64,000 nt of DNA from Nocardioides panzhihuensis. GTDB taxonomy: Bacteria; Actinomycetota; Actinomycetes; Propionibacteriales; Nocardioidaceae. The stretch is taken from assembly GCF_013408335.1 (NCBI RefSeq), contig NZ_JACBZR010000001.1, positions 2,542,001 through 2,606,000 of the forward strand. Reading direction: 5' to 3'. The notes under the pieces were generated by a model. It saw nothing but the letters and a program-made list of their open reading frames with translations, was not told the DNA's origin and ran no database searches. Positions 53,334 to 63,016 of the stretch are shown piece after piece (position 1 is the first letter of the stretch; each line of letters starts with the position of its first letter). Made by a program: the position numbers and the translations under genes.

Positions 53334-55346
53334 TCAGACTTGCTTGTGCGACTCCACGGCAGCGACGATCCGCTCGATGGCCTCGTCGACCGGGATGCCG
53401 TTCTCCTGGCGGCCGTCGCGGTAGCGGAACGAGACCGCGCCCTTCTCGACGTCCTCGCCACCGGCGATCAGCATGAACGGGATCTTCTGGAGCTGGGCGT
53501 TGCGGATCTTCTTCTGGAAGCGGTCGCTCGACTCGTCCACCTCGACGCGTACGCCTGCCTTCTTCAGCTTGCCGGCGATGTCGTAGACGTAGTCGTTGAA
53601 CGCATCCGCAACCGGGATCATCTCTACCTGGACCGGGGCGAGCCACGGCGGCATGGCGCCGGCGTAGTGCTCGACGAGCACGCCGAGGAACCGCTCGATC
53701 GAACCAAACTTCGCCGAGTGGATCATCACCGGCTGCTGGCGGGTGCCGTCGGCGGCCTGGTACTCCAGGTTGAACCGGTCGGCGGCGGGCTGGTTGAAGT
53801 CGTACTGCACCGTGCCCATCTGCCAGGTTCGGCCGATCGCGTCCTTGGCCTGGACGGAGATCTTCGGGCCGTAGAACGCCGCGCCGCCCGGGTCGGGCAC
53901 GAGGTCGAGGCCGGTCTCGCTCGCGACGTCCTCGAGGATCTTGGTCGCCTCGGCCCAGTCCTCGTCGCTGCCGACGAACTTGTCCTTGTTGGAGTCGTCG
54001 CGGGTCGACATCTCCAGGTAGAAGTCGTCGAGACCGAAGTCCTTGAGCACGGTCAGCATGAAGTCGAGCAGGTGCTTGACCTCGGCCGGCGCCTGCTCCT
54101 TGGTGCAGTAGGAGTGGGAGTCATCCTGGGCGAAGCCGCGCACCCGGGTGAGCCCGTGGATGACGCCCGACTTCTCGTTGCGGTAGACCGACCCGAACTC
54201 GAACAGGCGCAGCGGCAGCTCGCGGTAGGACCGCCCGCGCGAGCGGAAGATCAGGTTGTGCATCGGGCAGTTCATCGCCTTGAGGCGGTAGTCCTGGCCG
54301 TCCACGTCCAGCGCCGGGAACATGCCGTCGCCGTAGTAGGGCAGGTGGCCCGAGGTGTGGAAGAGCTGCTCACGCGCGATGTGCGGGGTGCCGACGTACT
54401 CGAAGCCGTGCTCGATGTGCTTGGCGCGTACGTAGTCCTCCATCTCCCGCTTGATGATCCCGCCCTTGGGGTGGAAGACCGGCAAGCCGGAGCCGATCTC
54501 GTCCGGGAAGGAGAACAGATCGAGCTCGCGGCCGAGCTTGCGGTGGTCGCGGCGCTCGGCCTCCTCGATCCGGGTCAGGTGGGCCTCGAGCGCCTCCTTG
54601 GACTCCCAGGCGGTGCCGTAGATGCGCTGGAGCTGCTTGTTCTTCTCGTCACCGCGCCAGTACGCCGCTGCGCTGCGCATCAGCTTGAAGGCCGGGATCC
54701 GCTTGGTGGTCGGCAGGTGCGGTCCGCGGCAGAGGTCCTTCCACGCGATCTCGCCGTTGCGGTCGAGGTTGTCGTAGATGGTCAGCTCGCCGCCGCCGAC
54801 CTCGGCGCTGGCGCCTTCGGCGGCGTCGGCAGCCGAGCCCTTGAGACCGATCAGCTCGAGCTTGTAGGGCTCGTCGGCCAGCTCGACGCGGGCGTCGTCG
54901 TCGGTGGTGACCCGGCGGGAGAACTTCTGGTTGGCCTTGATGATCTTCTTCATCCGGGACTCGATCTTGACCAGGTCCTCGGGCACGAACGGGGTCTCGA
55001 CGTCGAAGTCGTAGTAGAACCCGTCGGTCACCGGCGGCCCGATCCCGAGCTTGGCCTCCGGGAAGAGCTCCTGCACCGCCTGCGCCATCACGTGCGCGGT
55101 CGAGTGACGCAGGATGTCGTGGCCATCCTTGGAGTCGATCAGGACGCCTTCGACATCGTCACCGTCAGCCAGCTCGTAGGCGAGATCCTTCAGGCGGTGT
55201 CCTGAGCTTGTCGAAGGGTCCTCGCCGACCCGCGCAGCGATCACGTCGGGGTTGTCCGCAAAGAGCTCCCACGCCTTCGTGCCCGTAGTGACCGTCCGCT
55301 CCTCGCGCCCGTCGGGGGTGAGTACGGCGATCTTGATCTCGGACAC
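53334..55346 (-). CDS. thrS: Threonyl-tRNA synthetase
   Basis: 670 residues from the GTG ([13 protein letters not shown]) with AGGAG five bases upstream. N-terminal TGS domain (about 1-65), editing domain with [16 protein letters not shown], class II core with zinc ligand Cys in [13 protein letters not shown], and C-terminal anticodon domain ([14 protein letters not shown]). An 8-11 residue insertion DPSTSSGHR near residue 48 is encoded by a dispersed repeat (see 55197-55221). It heads the ancestral thrS-HIT-pgsA cluster but is now separated from HIT. Confidence 0.95.
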   Translation of the reverse strand: MSEIKIAVLTPDGREERTVTTGTKAWELFADNPDVIAARVGEDPSTSSGHRLKDLAYELADGDDVEGVLIDSKDGHDILRHSTAHVMAQAVQELFPEAKLGIGPPVTDGFYYDFDVETPFVPEDLVKIESRMKKIIKANQKFSRRVTTDDDARVELADEPYKLELIGLKGSAADAAEGASAEVGGGELTIYDNLDRNGEIAWKDLCRGPHLPTTKRIPAFKLMRSAAAYWRGDEKNKQLQRIYGTAWESKEALEAHLTRIEEAERRDHRKLGRELDLFSFPDEIGSGLPVFHPKGGIIKREMEDYVRAKHIEHGFEYVGTPHIAREQLFHTSGHLPYYGDGMFPALDVDGQDYRLKAMNCPMHNLIFRSRGRSYRELPLRLFEFGSVYRNEKSGVIHGLTRVRGFAQDDSHSYCTKEQAPAEVKHLLDFMLTVLKDFGLDDFYLEMSTRDDSNKDKFVGSDEDWAEATKILEDVASETGLDLVPDPGGAAFYGPKISVQAKDAIGRTWQMGTVQYDFNQPAADRFNLEYQAADGTRQQPVMIHSAKFGSIERFLGVLVEHYAGAMPPWLAPVQVEMIPVADAFNDYVYDIAGKLKKAGVRVEVDESSDRFQKKIRNAQLQKIPFMLIAGGEDVEKGAVSFRYRDGRQENGIPVDEAIERIVAAVESHKQV
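55197..55221. repeat. Short dispersed repeat inserted in thrS coding sequence
   Basis: The segment contains CCTGAGCTTGTCGAAGG, the well-known short palindromic repeat (read the other way CCTTCGACAAGCTCAGG) found dispersed in many high-GC genomes. It is in frame and adds roughly PSTSSGH to the TGS domain of ThrRS at a point between conserved strands, so the gene should stay functional. Confidence 0.7.
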
Positions 55347-55449
55347 GGCTTCTCCTGGCATCGTTCGGGTGGTCTTCGGCCACGCCGATCGTATCCAGAT
55401 GGCGGCGGACATCGTGCATCAAGCACCGCCGAGCACCACCCGGAGCGAC

Positions 55450-56487
55450 TCACTCATAGCGCCAGACGGTGTGCTCGTCATTGACGAAGATCGCGCCCGC
55501 TCCGGCGGCTACCTCCACATCCTGGCCGGGGTCGTCTTCCGTCGCCAGGGACTCGACATCATCGAGCGTGAGCGTCCACTCCGGCTCGTCACTGCCCCAT
55601 TCCTGGTACCCGATCGTCGCATTCTCGACGGTGTAAACACCCTCGTCGAGGATTTGCGCGACGTCGGCGTATCCGTCCTCGGCCAAGGTGCCTTCGATGT
55701 CGTAGAGGCCGCCACTCGACCTCTGCAGCGTCATCTCCTCCCCCTGAACCTCGACAACCTCGACCGCCAGCCACCCGAAGCCTCCTTCGACGATGTCGAG
55801 GCTCCCCACCTCGCCCTCCTTGCCGAAGATCGGGAAGGGCGGCTTCGGGCTCACCGACTCACCCGTGGTCTCGTCGTAGGAGTACGGCGGTGAGACTGCG
55901 TACCTGTCGCCGGCGACGCTCATCACGTCGCCGGAGGTGTCCTCGGTCCACAGGCTCTTGCCTGACTTCTGGTCGAAGGCGAACAGACTGCCGGACGCCA
56001 CCAGGACGAGGTCGTCGTTGGCGTGAAGGCGGAGCAGATAGTCCTGTTCCAGACCTTCGGCATGGCCCGCAGGCAGCTCGGTGCTCCACTCCTGCTCGTC
56101 GCTGTCCTCGGCGAAACGAGTCAGCTGGTCGCCGTCGAGGACGAAGGTCGCATCGCCGGCGTAGGCGAACTCCTGCCCGGTGATGCTCCAGTCCTCCTCC
56201 TTGCTCGTGGGATCGAGCTTCGCCAGCTTGTCCCCGGTGCGGACCATGTAGTCGCCGTCCTCGGCAATGCCGTGGAGACTGACATCTGAATCGGTGTTCT
56301 CCCAGACGACCTCGCCGTCGTAGTCGAACACGACATCACCGTTGTCGCTGTCGCTGCCCTCGCTGGAGGCGATGGCGACATACCAGCTCGCTGCGATCAG
56401 CTTCTGGTCCTCGTAGACGGTGATGTAGTCGTAGGGGTGTCGCTCGTCGCGCCAGAGCTCCTTGCCGTCCTCGTCGGGGGCGACCAC
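55450..56487 (-). pseudogene. PQQ/beta-propeller repeat protein, probably 5'-truncated
   Basis: 345 residues readable from a GTG (MVAPDEDGKELW). The sequence is acidic and has repeated strands of the type GEVVWENT, KSGKSLWTEDT and EWTLTLDD, the pattern of PQQ-like/WD beta-propellers. Protein-like sequence in the same frame continues upstream of the GTG (SWESDKPISHVYPGPG) back to a TGA near 56600, with no start codon in between and no signal peptide or membrane anchor. I read this as a gene that lost its 5' end. If intact it would start at the GTG and lack export signals. Confidence 0.5.
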
Positions 56488-56641
56488 CCCGCGCTCCTCG
56501 CCGTCCAGCGTGACCAGGTTGAGCCCCGGCCCCGGATAGACGTGCGAGATCGGTTTGTCGGACTCCCACGACCATGCGCTTGATTCCTGCGAGACTCATC
56601 GAGATGTTCGCAACTTCCGGAGGAACGGATTCGACAGGCGG

Positions 56642-57427
56642 CTACCGCCGATCGACGATCGCTCCTGCCCAGCTCGCGTCCTGGTTGAGCAGTTCGTCCG
56701 CAAGGCTTCTTCGCAGGCCATCCGGATCGGGGGCGGCCGGGTCCCAGGTCGCCGCGAGGTCGAAGGCGGCCACCCTTCCGGTGGCCTGCACCCTACGTAC
56801 GGCCTCCACGACCTGAGCCGCTGACGGGCCGCCGTCGACTGGGAACCGCAGACCCGGCAGGTCGGCCGGGTCGATCACGTCGAGGTCGACGTGGAGTAGG
56901 AGCGGGCCGTCGGGAAGGGCACTCTCGTCGAGCTCCACGACGCTGGTGCGGCGGATCTGCGCGGTCTCCAGGTAGGCGGCCTCGGGCTCGTCGAGGTCAC
57001 GCGCGTCGACGAGGACGAGTCGACTCTCCTGGATCGGCCGGAGGCCGATCTCGTCTGCGACCAGGTCCGGCCGATAGCCCGCCATCATCCGCAACGGCAT
57101 CCCACCGAGATAGCCGGACGCAGAGGTCTCCATCGTCTGTACGTCCCCGTGCGCGTCGATCCACACGACCGCGGGGTCGATCCCCGCCCGCTGAAGTCCG
57201 GCCAGCGTGCCGAGACTGACGCAGCAGCACCCAGACACCACCGTCGGGCTCACCTGGGCGCCAGCCACGCCCTCTGCCACGGCCGAGTAGATCGGCGCCA
57301 GCCGCTCCCACCCGTCCGCACCGGCCGGGAGGTCCGCGGTGATGATCGCGTCGGCCCAGTCTGGTGGCAGCTCCTCGGAGAGGGTCGGAAGGAGGTCGTC
57401 CTGATGGTAGGGAGCCAGCAGCCGCAT
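56642..57427 (-). CDS. Arginase/agmatinase-family protein, atypical metal site
   Basis: 261 residues from MRLLAPYHQDDLLP. Ureohydrolase signatures WIDAHGDVQT and LHVDLDVIDPADL provide the Asp/His metal ligands. The first ligand motif, normally GGDHS, reads SGCCCVS here, so the usual His is missing. The protein may bind metal differently or act on another substrate such as formimino compounds. A longer reading upstream (28 codons) is not family-like. No pathway partner is adjacent. Confidence 0.75.
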   Translation of the reverse strand: MRLLAPYHQDDLLPTLSEELPPDWADAIITADLPAGADGWERLAPIYSAVAEGVAGAQVSPTVVSGCCCVSLGTLAGLQRAGIDPAVVWIDAHGDVQTMETSASGYLGGMPLRMMAGYRPDLVADEIGLRPIQESRLVLVDARDLDEPEAAYLETAQIRRTSVVELDESALPDGPLLLHVDLDVIDPADLPGLRFPVDGGPSAAQVVEAVRRVQATGRVAAFDLAATWDPAAPDPDGLRRSLADELLNQDASWAGAIVDRR

Positions 57428-57558
57428 GCGACCCAACGTACTTGGTCTGCGCCTCAGCCATGCCGGTATGCGCTGGATCCGGCTCGGTCCGACGCGATGC
57501 CGTAGGGGCATGCGACTAGACTTCCGATGCCTCTCGGCGACGTCCCTCCAGTCTCGAT

Positions 57559-58569
57559 GTGAAAGGCCTCGTGCTCCCCACCACCGGCCCCAAGTCCCGT
57601 CTCATCGCCCCATCTCGCCGGGTCATCCGGCTGAATCGGCGCACGTCGATCGCTGTCGCGCTCATCACCCTGGGCCTCGGCGCGCTGGCGATGCTGCTCC
57701 CGGCCACCGTCATGGCACAGCAGGCCGCCGACCGCTGGAACAGCGGGCAGTGGGCGGAGGTGAGCGTGGTGGAGCGCTGCGAGTTCGACGGCGGCACCGG
57801 CGAGATCACCTCCTGCCGCGGCCAGTGGCGCGTCGGCGGCGAGCAGGTCACCGGGAGCATCCACGGCACCCTGCGCGACATCGGCCGCGACCCCGACCCC
57901 TCGAAGGCGACCTTCCGGATGTGGGTCGTCGACTCTGACGCCTATGGCGAGCACGCGATCAACCCGTGGCCGGCCCGCATCCTCGGGATGGCCCGCGAAC
58001 CGGTGCTCTGGGGCGGGATCGCGCTCACCGTGCTCGGACTGGTGGTGCTGCCGACGCGGCGGACGTGGCTGCGTACGCCGGGCGAGGAAGCGCTCAGCGA
58101 GGACCTCGGCATCCGGCTGAGCACCCACCCCGCGCATGGACGGGCGTGGCTGGCGGCCACCGGGCTGGTCCTCGGCCCGGCACTCATCGCGCTCGGCGCC
58201 TGGGGCGCCACTCGGCCTCGACTGCCGACTGTGCTCGTGCTGGCCGGCTGTCTGGTTGCGCTGGCGGGGCTGATCCTCGGGTTCCGGCTGGTCTGGCTCG
58301 GGCTGCGGCGTCCGTTCGCGGTGGATCTCGGGCTCTACGAAGGTGGCCTGGTCCTGGAGTACGCCCGGCACACCGACGTCGTCCTCTGGGAGGACGTGAC
58401 AAGCATCGACACCGGTGTCGTCGACGAGCGCAAGGCCAACCCACGCATCGACGTCACCCTGCACCTGGTCACCGGCGCCGCGCTACGACTGCCGCGCGTC
58501 GACCACCAGCACTCGTTCACCGCCCACCTGCACCGAATCACTGATGACGGGTCGCTGCGGGCCAGCTGA
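57559..58569 (+). CDS. Hypothetical membrane protein
   Basis: 336 residues; helices predicted near 30-52, 148-168, 200-220 and 225-250. The segment between helices 1 and 2 is extracytoplasmic with two cysteines (ERCEFDGG, TSCRGQW). The C-terminal 80 residues form a soluble PH-like beta domain (FAVDLGLYEGGLVLEYARH). I do not recognise a characterised family. A GTG at 57573 is an alternative start. It runs about 16 bp ahead of the dehydrogenase gene. Confidence 0.7.
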   Translation: MKGLVLPTTGPKSRLIAPSRRVIRLNRRTSIAVALITLGLGALAMLLPATVMAQQAADRWNSGQWAEVSVVERCEFDGGTGEITSCRGQWRVGGEQVTGSIHGTLRDIGRDPDPSKATFRMWVVDSDAYGEHAINPWPARILGMAREPVLWGGIALTVLGLVVLPTRRTWLRTPGEEALSEDLGIRLSTHPAHGRAWLAATGLVLGPALIALGAWGATRPRLPTVLVLAGCLVALAGLILGFRLVWLGLRRPFAVDLGLYEGGLVLEYARHTDVVLWEDVTSIDTGVVDERKANPRIDVTLHLVTGAALRLPRVDHQHSFTAHLHRITDDGSLRAS

Positions 58570-58585
58570 GGTAGCGTCAGCGCCG

Positions 58586-59740
58586 ATGACTCAGATGCGC
58601 GCAACGGTGGTCCACGACGGCGAGCTCTCGGTGCGGTCGGTGCCGCGGCCCGAGCCCGGGCCGGGACAGCTGCTGATCAAGGTGCTCCGCGCCGGGATCT
58701 GCGGCTCCGACCTGCACGTCCGCGAGCACAGCGACGAGCTCAACGAGGTCGTGACCGAGCTCGGCTACACCACCGCGATGACGCCCGAGCAGGAGATCGT
58801 CCTGGGGCACGAGCTCCTGGGCTCGGTCGTGGCCTACGGACCCCAGACACGTGGACGCTGGAAGCCGGGCACCTCGGTGACGGCGCTGCCGGTGCTGCGT
58901 ACGGACGGGGCGATCCACATGGTCGGCTTCGACGTCGACTCCCCCGGCGGCTTCGCGGAGTACTGCGTCGTCCAGGAGGCGTTCACCTTCCCGGTGCCCG
59001 AGGAGGTCGAGCCCGAGCTGGCGGTCTTCACCGAGCCCCTCGCCGTGGCCCTCCATGCCGTACGCCGTGGCGCGGTCTCCGCCCGGCGCCCGGCCGTGGT
59101 CATCGGCTGTGGCCCGATCGGCCTGGCCGTCATCTTGATGCTCAAGGCGCAGGGGGTGAAGACGGTCGTCGCCTCCGACCTCTCCCCCGCGCGTCGCGCG
59201 CTGGCGGTCGAGTGCGGTGCCGACGTGGTCGTCGACCCGCGCGAGTCCTCGCCCTGGGACGCCTACCGGCAGCGCGGGCCGGTGACATCGCTGCCCGACT
59301 ACCTGAGCTTCGGGATCGACGCGATGCAGGTCGTACGCCGCATCCCGCTGCTGCCCTGGGAGACCGTGCTGCTCAACGCCGATCGCCTCGGGCAGTCACC
59401 GACCGGGCCGGTGGTCTTCGAGTGCGTCGGCGTGCCGGGGATGCTCGAGCAGATCATGACCGCAGCGCCGCTGCACACGCGCGTCGTGGTGGTCGGGGTG
59501 TGCATGCAGCCTGACACGATCCGCCCCGCGGTCGCGATCCACAAGGAGATCGACCTGCGGTTCGTCTTCGGCTACGACCCGGCGGAGTTCGCGCGCACGC
59601 TCGAGCTGATCGCCGGCGGGAAGGTCGACCCTTCGCCGCTGCACACCGGCACCGTCGGGCTCGACGGCGTCGCACAGGCGTTCTCGGACCTGGCCGACCC
59701 GGAGACGCACGCGAAGATCCTCGTCGATCCGTGGGCGTGA
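58586..59740 (+). CDS. Zinc-type alcohol dehydrogenase (MDR superfamily)
   Basis: 384 residues. GroES-like domain with catalytic-zinc motif GICGSDLHV (Cys about 37) and VLGHELLGSV; Rossmann domain with VVIGCGPIGLAVI (about 170-182) and Asp after the second strand (ASDLS), suggesting NAD. The four-Cys structural zinc lobe is not seen. An insertion after strand 2 (SSPWDAYRQRG) marks an actinobacterial subfamily of unknown substrate. Confidence 0.85.
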   Translation: MTQMRATVVHDGELSVRSVPRPEPGPGQLLIKVLRAGICGSDLHVREHSDELNEVVTELGYTTAMTPEQEIVLGHELLGSVVAYGPQTRGRWKPGTSVTALPVLRTDGAIHMVGFDVDSPGGFAEYCVVQEAFTFPVPEEVEPELAVFTEPLAVALHAVRRGAVSARRPAVVIGCGPIGLAVILMLKAQGVKTVVASDLSPARRALAVECGADVVVDPRESSPWDAYRQRGPVTSLPDYLSFGIDAMQVVRRIPLLPWETVLLNADRLGQSPTGPVVFECVGVPGMLEQIMTAAPLHTRVVVVGVCMQPDTIRPAVAIHKEIDLRFVFGYDPAEFARTLELIAGGKVDPSPLHTGTVGLDGVAQAFSDLADPETHAKILVDPWA

Positions 59741-59902
59741 CCGAGCCCACGCGTCCACGATGCTGGTAGACGGGTCACCTACCGGTAGTATCGGTTTCAA
59801 CAGCGGCCCGTTCCGGTCTTGCCCCCGGCCGCTCTCGCCGAACTCTGGACTCGGTAACTCATCTATGGCGAGACACCTCGCTTATGAAAAGTTGACTTCT
59901 CC
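59741..59902 (+). promoter_or_regulatory. Long 5' region of the DEAD-box helicase gene
   Basis: 162 bp without a gene. TAGTAT (59784-59789) after CCGG is a likely -10, which would give a leader of more than 100 nt. Near the end is a three-codon ORF (ATGAAAAGTTGA at 59884-59895), just before the TTG start. Long leaders are common on cold-induced RNA helicase mRNAs; that this one is cold-regulated is inference. Confidence 0.4.
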
Positions 59903-61204
59903 TTGTCTCAGCAGAGCTTCAGCGCGCTTGGCGTGCCCGCAGACCTCACCGCCGTCCTCGATCGCCACGGCATCACCTCCCCCACCCCGATCCAGGCCGC
60001 GACGCTGCCTGACTCCCTCGCCGGCCGCGATGTGCTCGGCCGTGGACGGACCGGGTCCGGCAAGACGTACGCCTTCCTGCTTCCGCTCGTCGCCCGCCTC
60101 GCCGGCGGTCCGAAGGCGAAGTCGGGCAAGCCGCGTGCCCTCATCCTCGCGCCGACCCGTGAGCTCGTCCGCCAGATCGAAGAGGCGCTGCGTCCGCTCG
60201 CCGCAGAGGCGGGCCTGAGCATGCAGACCATCTTCGGTGGCGTCGGCCAGAACCCGCAGGTCGTCGGCCTGCGCAAGGGCGCAGACGTCGTGCTCGCCTG
60301 CCCCGGCCGCCTCGAGGACCTGATCGCGCAGCGTCACGCCGACCTGTCCTCGATCGAGATCACCGTGCTCGACGAGGCCGACCACATGGCCGACCTCGGC
60401 TTCCTGCCCGCCGTGCGCAGGCTGCTGGCGACGACGCCCAAGGGCAGCCAGCGCCTCCTGTTCAGCGCCACGCTCGACAAGGGCGTCAACGTGCTGGTCA
60501 AGCAGTTCCTCCAGCAGCCGGTCATCCATGAGGCCGACTCGGCCCAGTCGCCGGTCGCCGAGATGGAGCACCACGTCCTCCACCTCGCCGCCCGCGAGCA
60601 CCGCATCCCGGTGCTCGCCGACCTGGCCGCCGCGCCGGGCCGCACCGTCGTCTTCACCCGCACCAAGCACGGCGCCAAGGGCCTCGCCCGCCAGCTCGGC
60701 CGCGCCGGGATCCCTGCCGTCGAGCTCCACGGCGACCTCTCCCAGAACGCCCGCGTGCGCAACCTGGACGCCTTCCACTCCGGCCGGGCGACCACCCTCG
60801 TGGCCACCGACATCGCCGCCCGCGGGATCCACGTCGACGACGTCACCCTCGTGGTCCACGCCGACCCGCCCGCCGAGCACAAGGCCTACCTGCACCGCTC
60901 GGGGCGTACGGCCCGCGCCGGCGCCTCCGGCACCGTCGTCACGCTGATGCTGCCCGACCAGGTCAAGGACGTACGCACCATGACCCGAGCCGCTGGGATC
61001 AAGCCGACCACCACGCGCCTCGAGGGTCCGAACCACCCGATCCTCATCGAGCTGGCTCCGGGCGAGCGCAACCACCCCGGCCCGTTCGTCCCGGTCGCCG
61101 CCCAGCAGCCTCCCCGCCGCCCCGCCGGCGAGGGCACCGGCAACCGGAAGAGCCGCCCCGGCTCGCGCTCGCGCAAGCGTCAGCGCACCACCGGAGCTCG
61201 CTGA
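59903..61204 (+). CDS. DEAD-box RNA helicase
   Basis: 433 residues from a TTG (MSQQSFSALGVPADL). Complete helicase core: Q motif TSPTPIQ, Walker A GRTGSGKT, PTRELVRQ, VLDEADHMADLG, LFSATLDK, and C-terminal HRSGRTARAG. A basic Arg/Lys/Ser tail (about 395-433) would bind RNA. No better start than the TTG is seen, and its ribosome-binding site is weak. Probably involved in ribosome assembly or RNA turnover. Confidence 0.9.
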   Translation: MSQQSFSALGVPADLTAVLDRHGITSPTPIQAATLPDSLAGRDVLGRGRTGSGKTYAFLLPLVARLAGGPKAKSGKPRALILAPTRELVRQIEEALRPLAAEAGLSMQTIFGGVGQNPQVVGLRKGADVVLACPGRLEDLIAQRHADLSSIEITVLDEADHMADLGFLPAVRRLLATTPKGSQRLLFSATLDKGVNVLVKQFLQQPVIHEADSAQSPVAEMEHHVLHLAAREHRIPVLADLAAAPGRTVVFTRTKHGAKGLARQLGRAGIPAVELHGDLSQNARVRNLDAFHSGRATTLVATDIAARGIHVDDVTLVVHADPPAEHKAYLHRSGRTARAGASGTVVTLMLPDQVKDVRTMTRAAGIKPTTTRLEGPNHPILIELAPGERNHPGPFVPVAAQQPPRRPAGEGTGNRKSRPGSRSRKRQRTTGAR

Positions 61205-61214
61205 TCCAAGTGAT

Positions 61215-61263
61215 CCGCTGTTCGAGCCGGCGTCGTCACGCACGACGCCGGCTCGAACAGCGG
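61215..61263. terminator. Strong hairpin after the DEAD-box helicase gene
   Basis: Arms of 22 bp (61215-61236 and 61242-61263; left arm starts CCGCTGTTCGAGCCGG) with loop CACGC pair perfectly. Eleven bases after the helicase stop and before the PBP gene. Confidence 0.85.
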
Positions 61264-61334
61264 GGATGAGAACAGCCGGGTAACAGTCCGCAGTATCGGT
61301 CATGCGGGGCCGGGTATCGCTTTACTCTCCGCCC

Positions 61335-62952
61335 ATGACTCGGAGGGCGGACACCGCCATCATCTGCGGTGGCCTGGCGCTGCTCGTCCTCATGGGCGCG
61401 GGGTGGTTCTTCGTCTTCCGGGACACGACGAACACCTACGACCCGGACGAGAGATCGAGCGAGCCGCCGTCGGCCGCCGCGGCGACGAAAGCCGCGCAGG
61501 CGTTCCTCGACGGCTGGGCGCGCGACGAGCCGGCCGAGGCCGGGGCGCTCACCGACGCGCCCGACTCCGCGACGGCAACACTCCAGTCGTACGCCGACGA
61601 CCTCGGTCTCACGAAGATCGCCTTCAAAGGGCTGGCGGTGCGCCGATCCTCGTCGGCCGGCGGCACGACCACCGTCGATTTCGACGTGGTGGCGAACGTG
61701 AACGACGGGCGGTGGGCGTACCGGAGCGCGCTCGGTGTCGTCCAGGACGAGGACGGCTACACGGCGGTGCGGTGGGACCACACCGTGCTGCACCCCGAGC
61801 TCACGACCGGCCAGTCGCTGGTCGCCGGTGAGCTCACGGACGAGTTCATGACCGTCCGGCCGACCACCGCCGACGGGCGGAAGGGCCTCCAGGACTTCCC
61901 GTCGCTGGGCGACATCGCCGGCTCCATCCGGGACAACGCCGACGGCGACGGCGGCAGGCCCGGCCACGGCGTCGCGATCGTCGACTCCGCCGGAGCCCAG
62001 GTCAAGACGCTCGCGGTGCTGGCCTCGTCGAAGGCTCCGGCGATCCGTACGACCATCGACGCCCGCCTCCAGGCGGCCGCCGAGAAGGCGCTCAAGAACC
62101 CGGTGCTCGGTGGGAAGCCGGCCGGGGTCGTGGCGCTGGACTGGCGCACCGGGCACATCCTGGCGATCGCCTACTCCGGAGACAGCGGCAACATCGCGAT
62201 CAACGCGGTCAAGGCGCCGGGATCGACGCTGAAGATCGTCTCCGCCGCCGCGCTCTTCGACCTCGCGGGGCTGCACCCCGGCAGCGCCGCCCCGTGCCCC
62301 GACTCGGTGCTCGCCAACGGCCAGACCTTCGGCAACGACCCCGGCGTCAGCCCCGACGAGGGCGCCACCATCGCGGAGGCGTTCACGGTCTCGTGCAACA
62401 CCGCGTTCATCAAGGACGGCTTCAACCACCTGGTCAACGACGGCGACGCCTCCGCGCTCCACCGGGGCGACCGATGTGTTCGGCATGGGATCGTGGTCGA
62501 TCGGCGGCGGTGTCGGCACGCGTGACCCCTCCATCCCGCCGAATGTCGAGGGCGGCGATCAGGCTGCCCAGTTCATCGGCCAGGGCAAGGTCACCGCCAC
62601 CCCGCTGTTCATCGCCTCGATCGCCGCGACGGTGGCCAACGGCGGGTTCGAGCAGCCGATCATCAGGAAGAACCAGCCGCAGGCGAAGGCTCCCCGCCCG
62701 ATCTCCGCACGCACCGCGGGCCACCTGCGGACCATGATGGCGGCCGCGGCCTCCCACGGCTCGGCTGCGCCGCGTGTCGGCGATCTCCCCGGCGTCGGCG
62801 CCAAGACCGGCACCGCGGAGGAGGGCGACCACACCAACGGCTGGTTCACGGCGTACGACGACCGCATCGCCGTCGCCGCGCTCGTCGAGGGCGGCAGCTC
62901 CGGGGTGGACTCGGCAGGCCATGTCGTACGCGACCTGCTGACCGTCGACTGA
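61335..62952 (+). pseudogene. Penicillin-binding transpeptidase, frameshifted
   Basis: Read from MTRRADTAIICGG: a membrane anchor (about 6-26), an NTF2-like domain (about 45-165) and a transpeptidase domain with APGSTLK (SxxK) and VSCNT (SxN). At the GGGG run 62464-62467 the frame is lost; a terminal junk tail follows to 62525. In the +1 frame the protein resumes as DVFGMGSWSIGGG and carries the third motif AKTGTAEEG to 62952. Removing one G restores a continuous protein of about 538 residues. The cause could be a real mutation, phase variation or a sequencing error. Confidence 0.8.
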
Positions 62953-63016
62953 CCGGCCCCGTGACTCCGACTTCCGACTGAGGACGGCGCCCGTCCCTGG
63001 AACTAGGGTTGGCCGG

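Noticed and set aside
55347..55449. T-box or other riboswitch upstream of thrS
   Set aside because: The 5' region is only about 100 bp and shows no T-box sequence or specifier-like stem.
62440..62480. Programmed ribosomal frameshift in the PBP gene
   Set aside because: The site is only a GGGG run without a slippery heptamer or evident downstream stimulator; a mutation or sequencing error is simpler.
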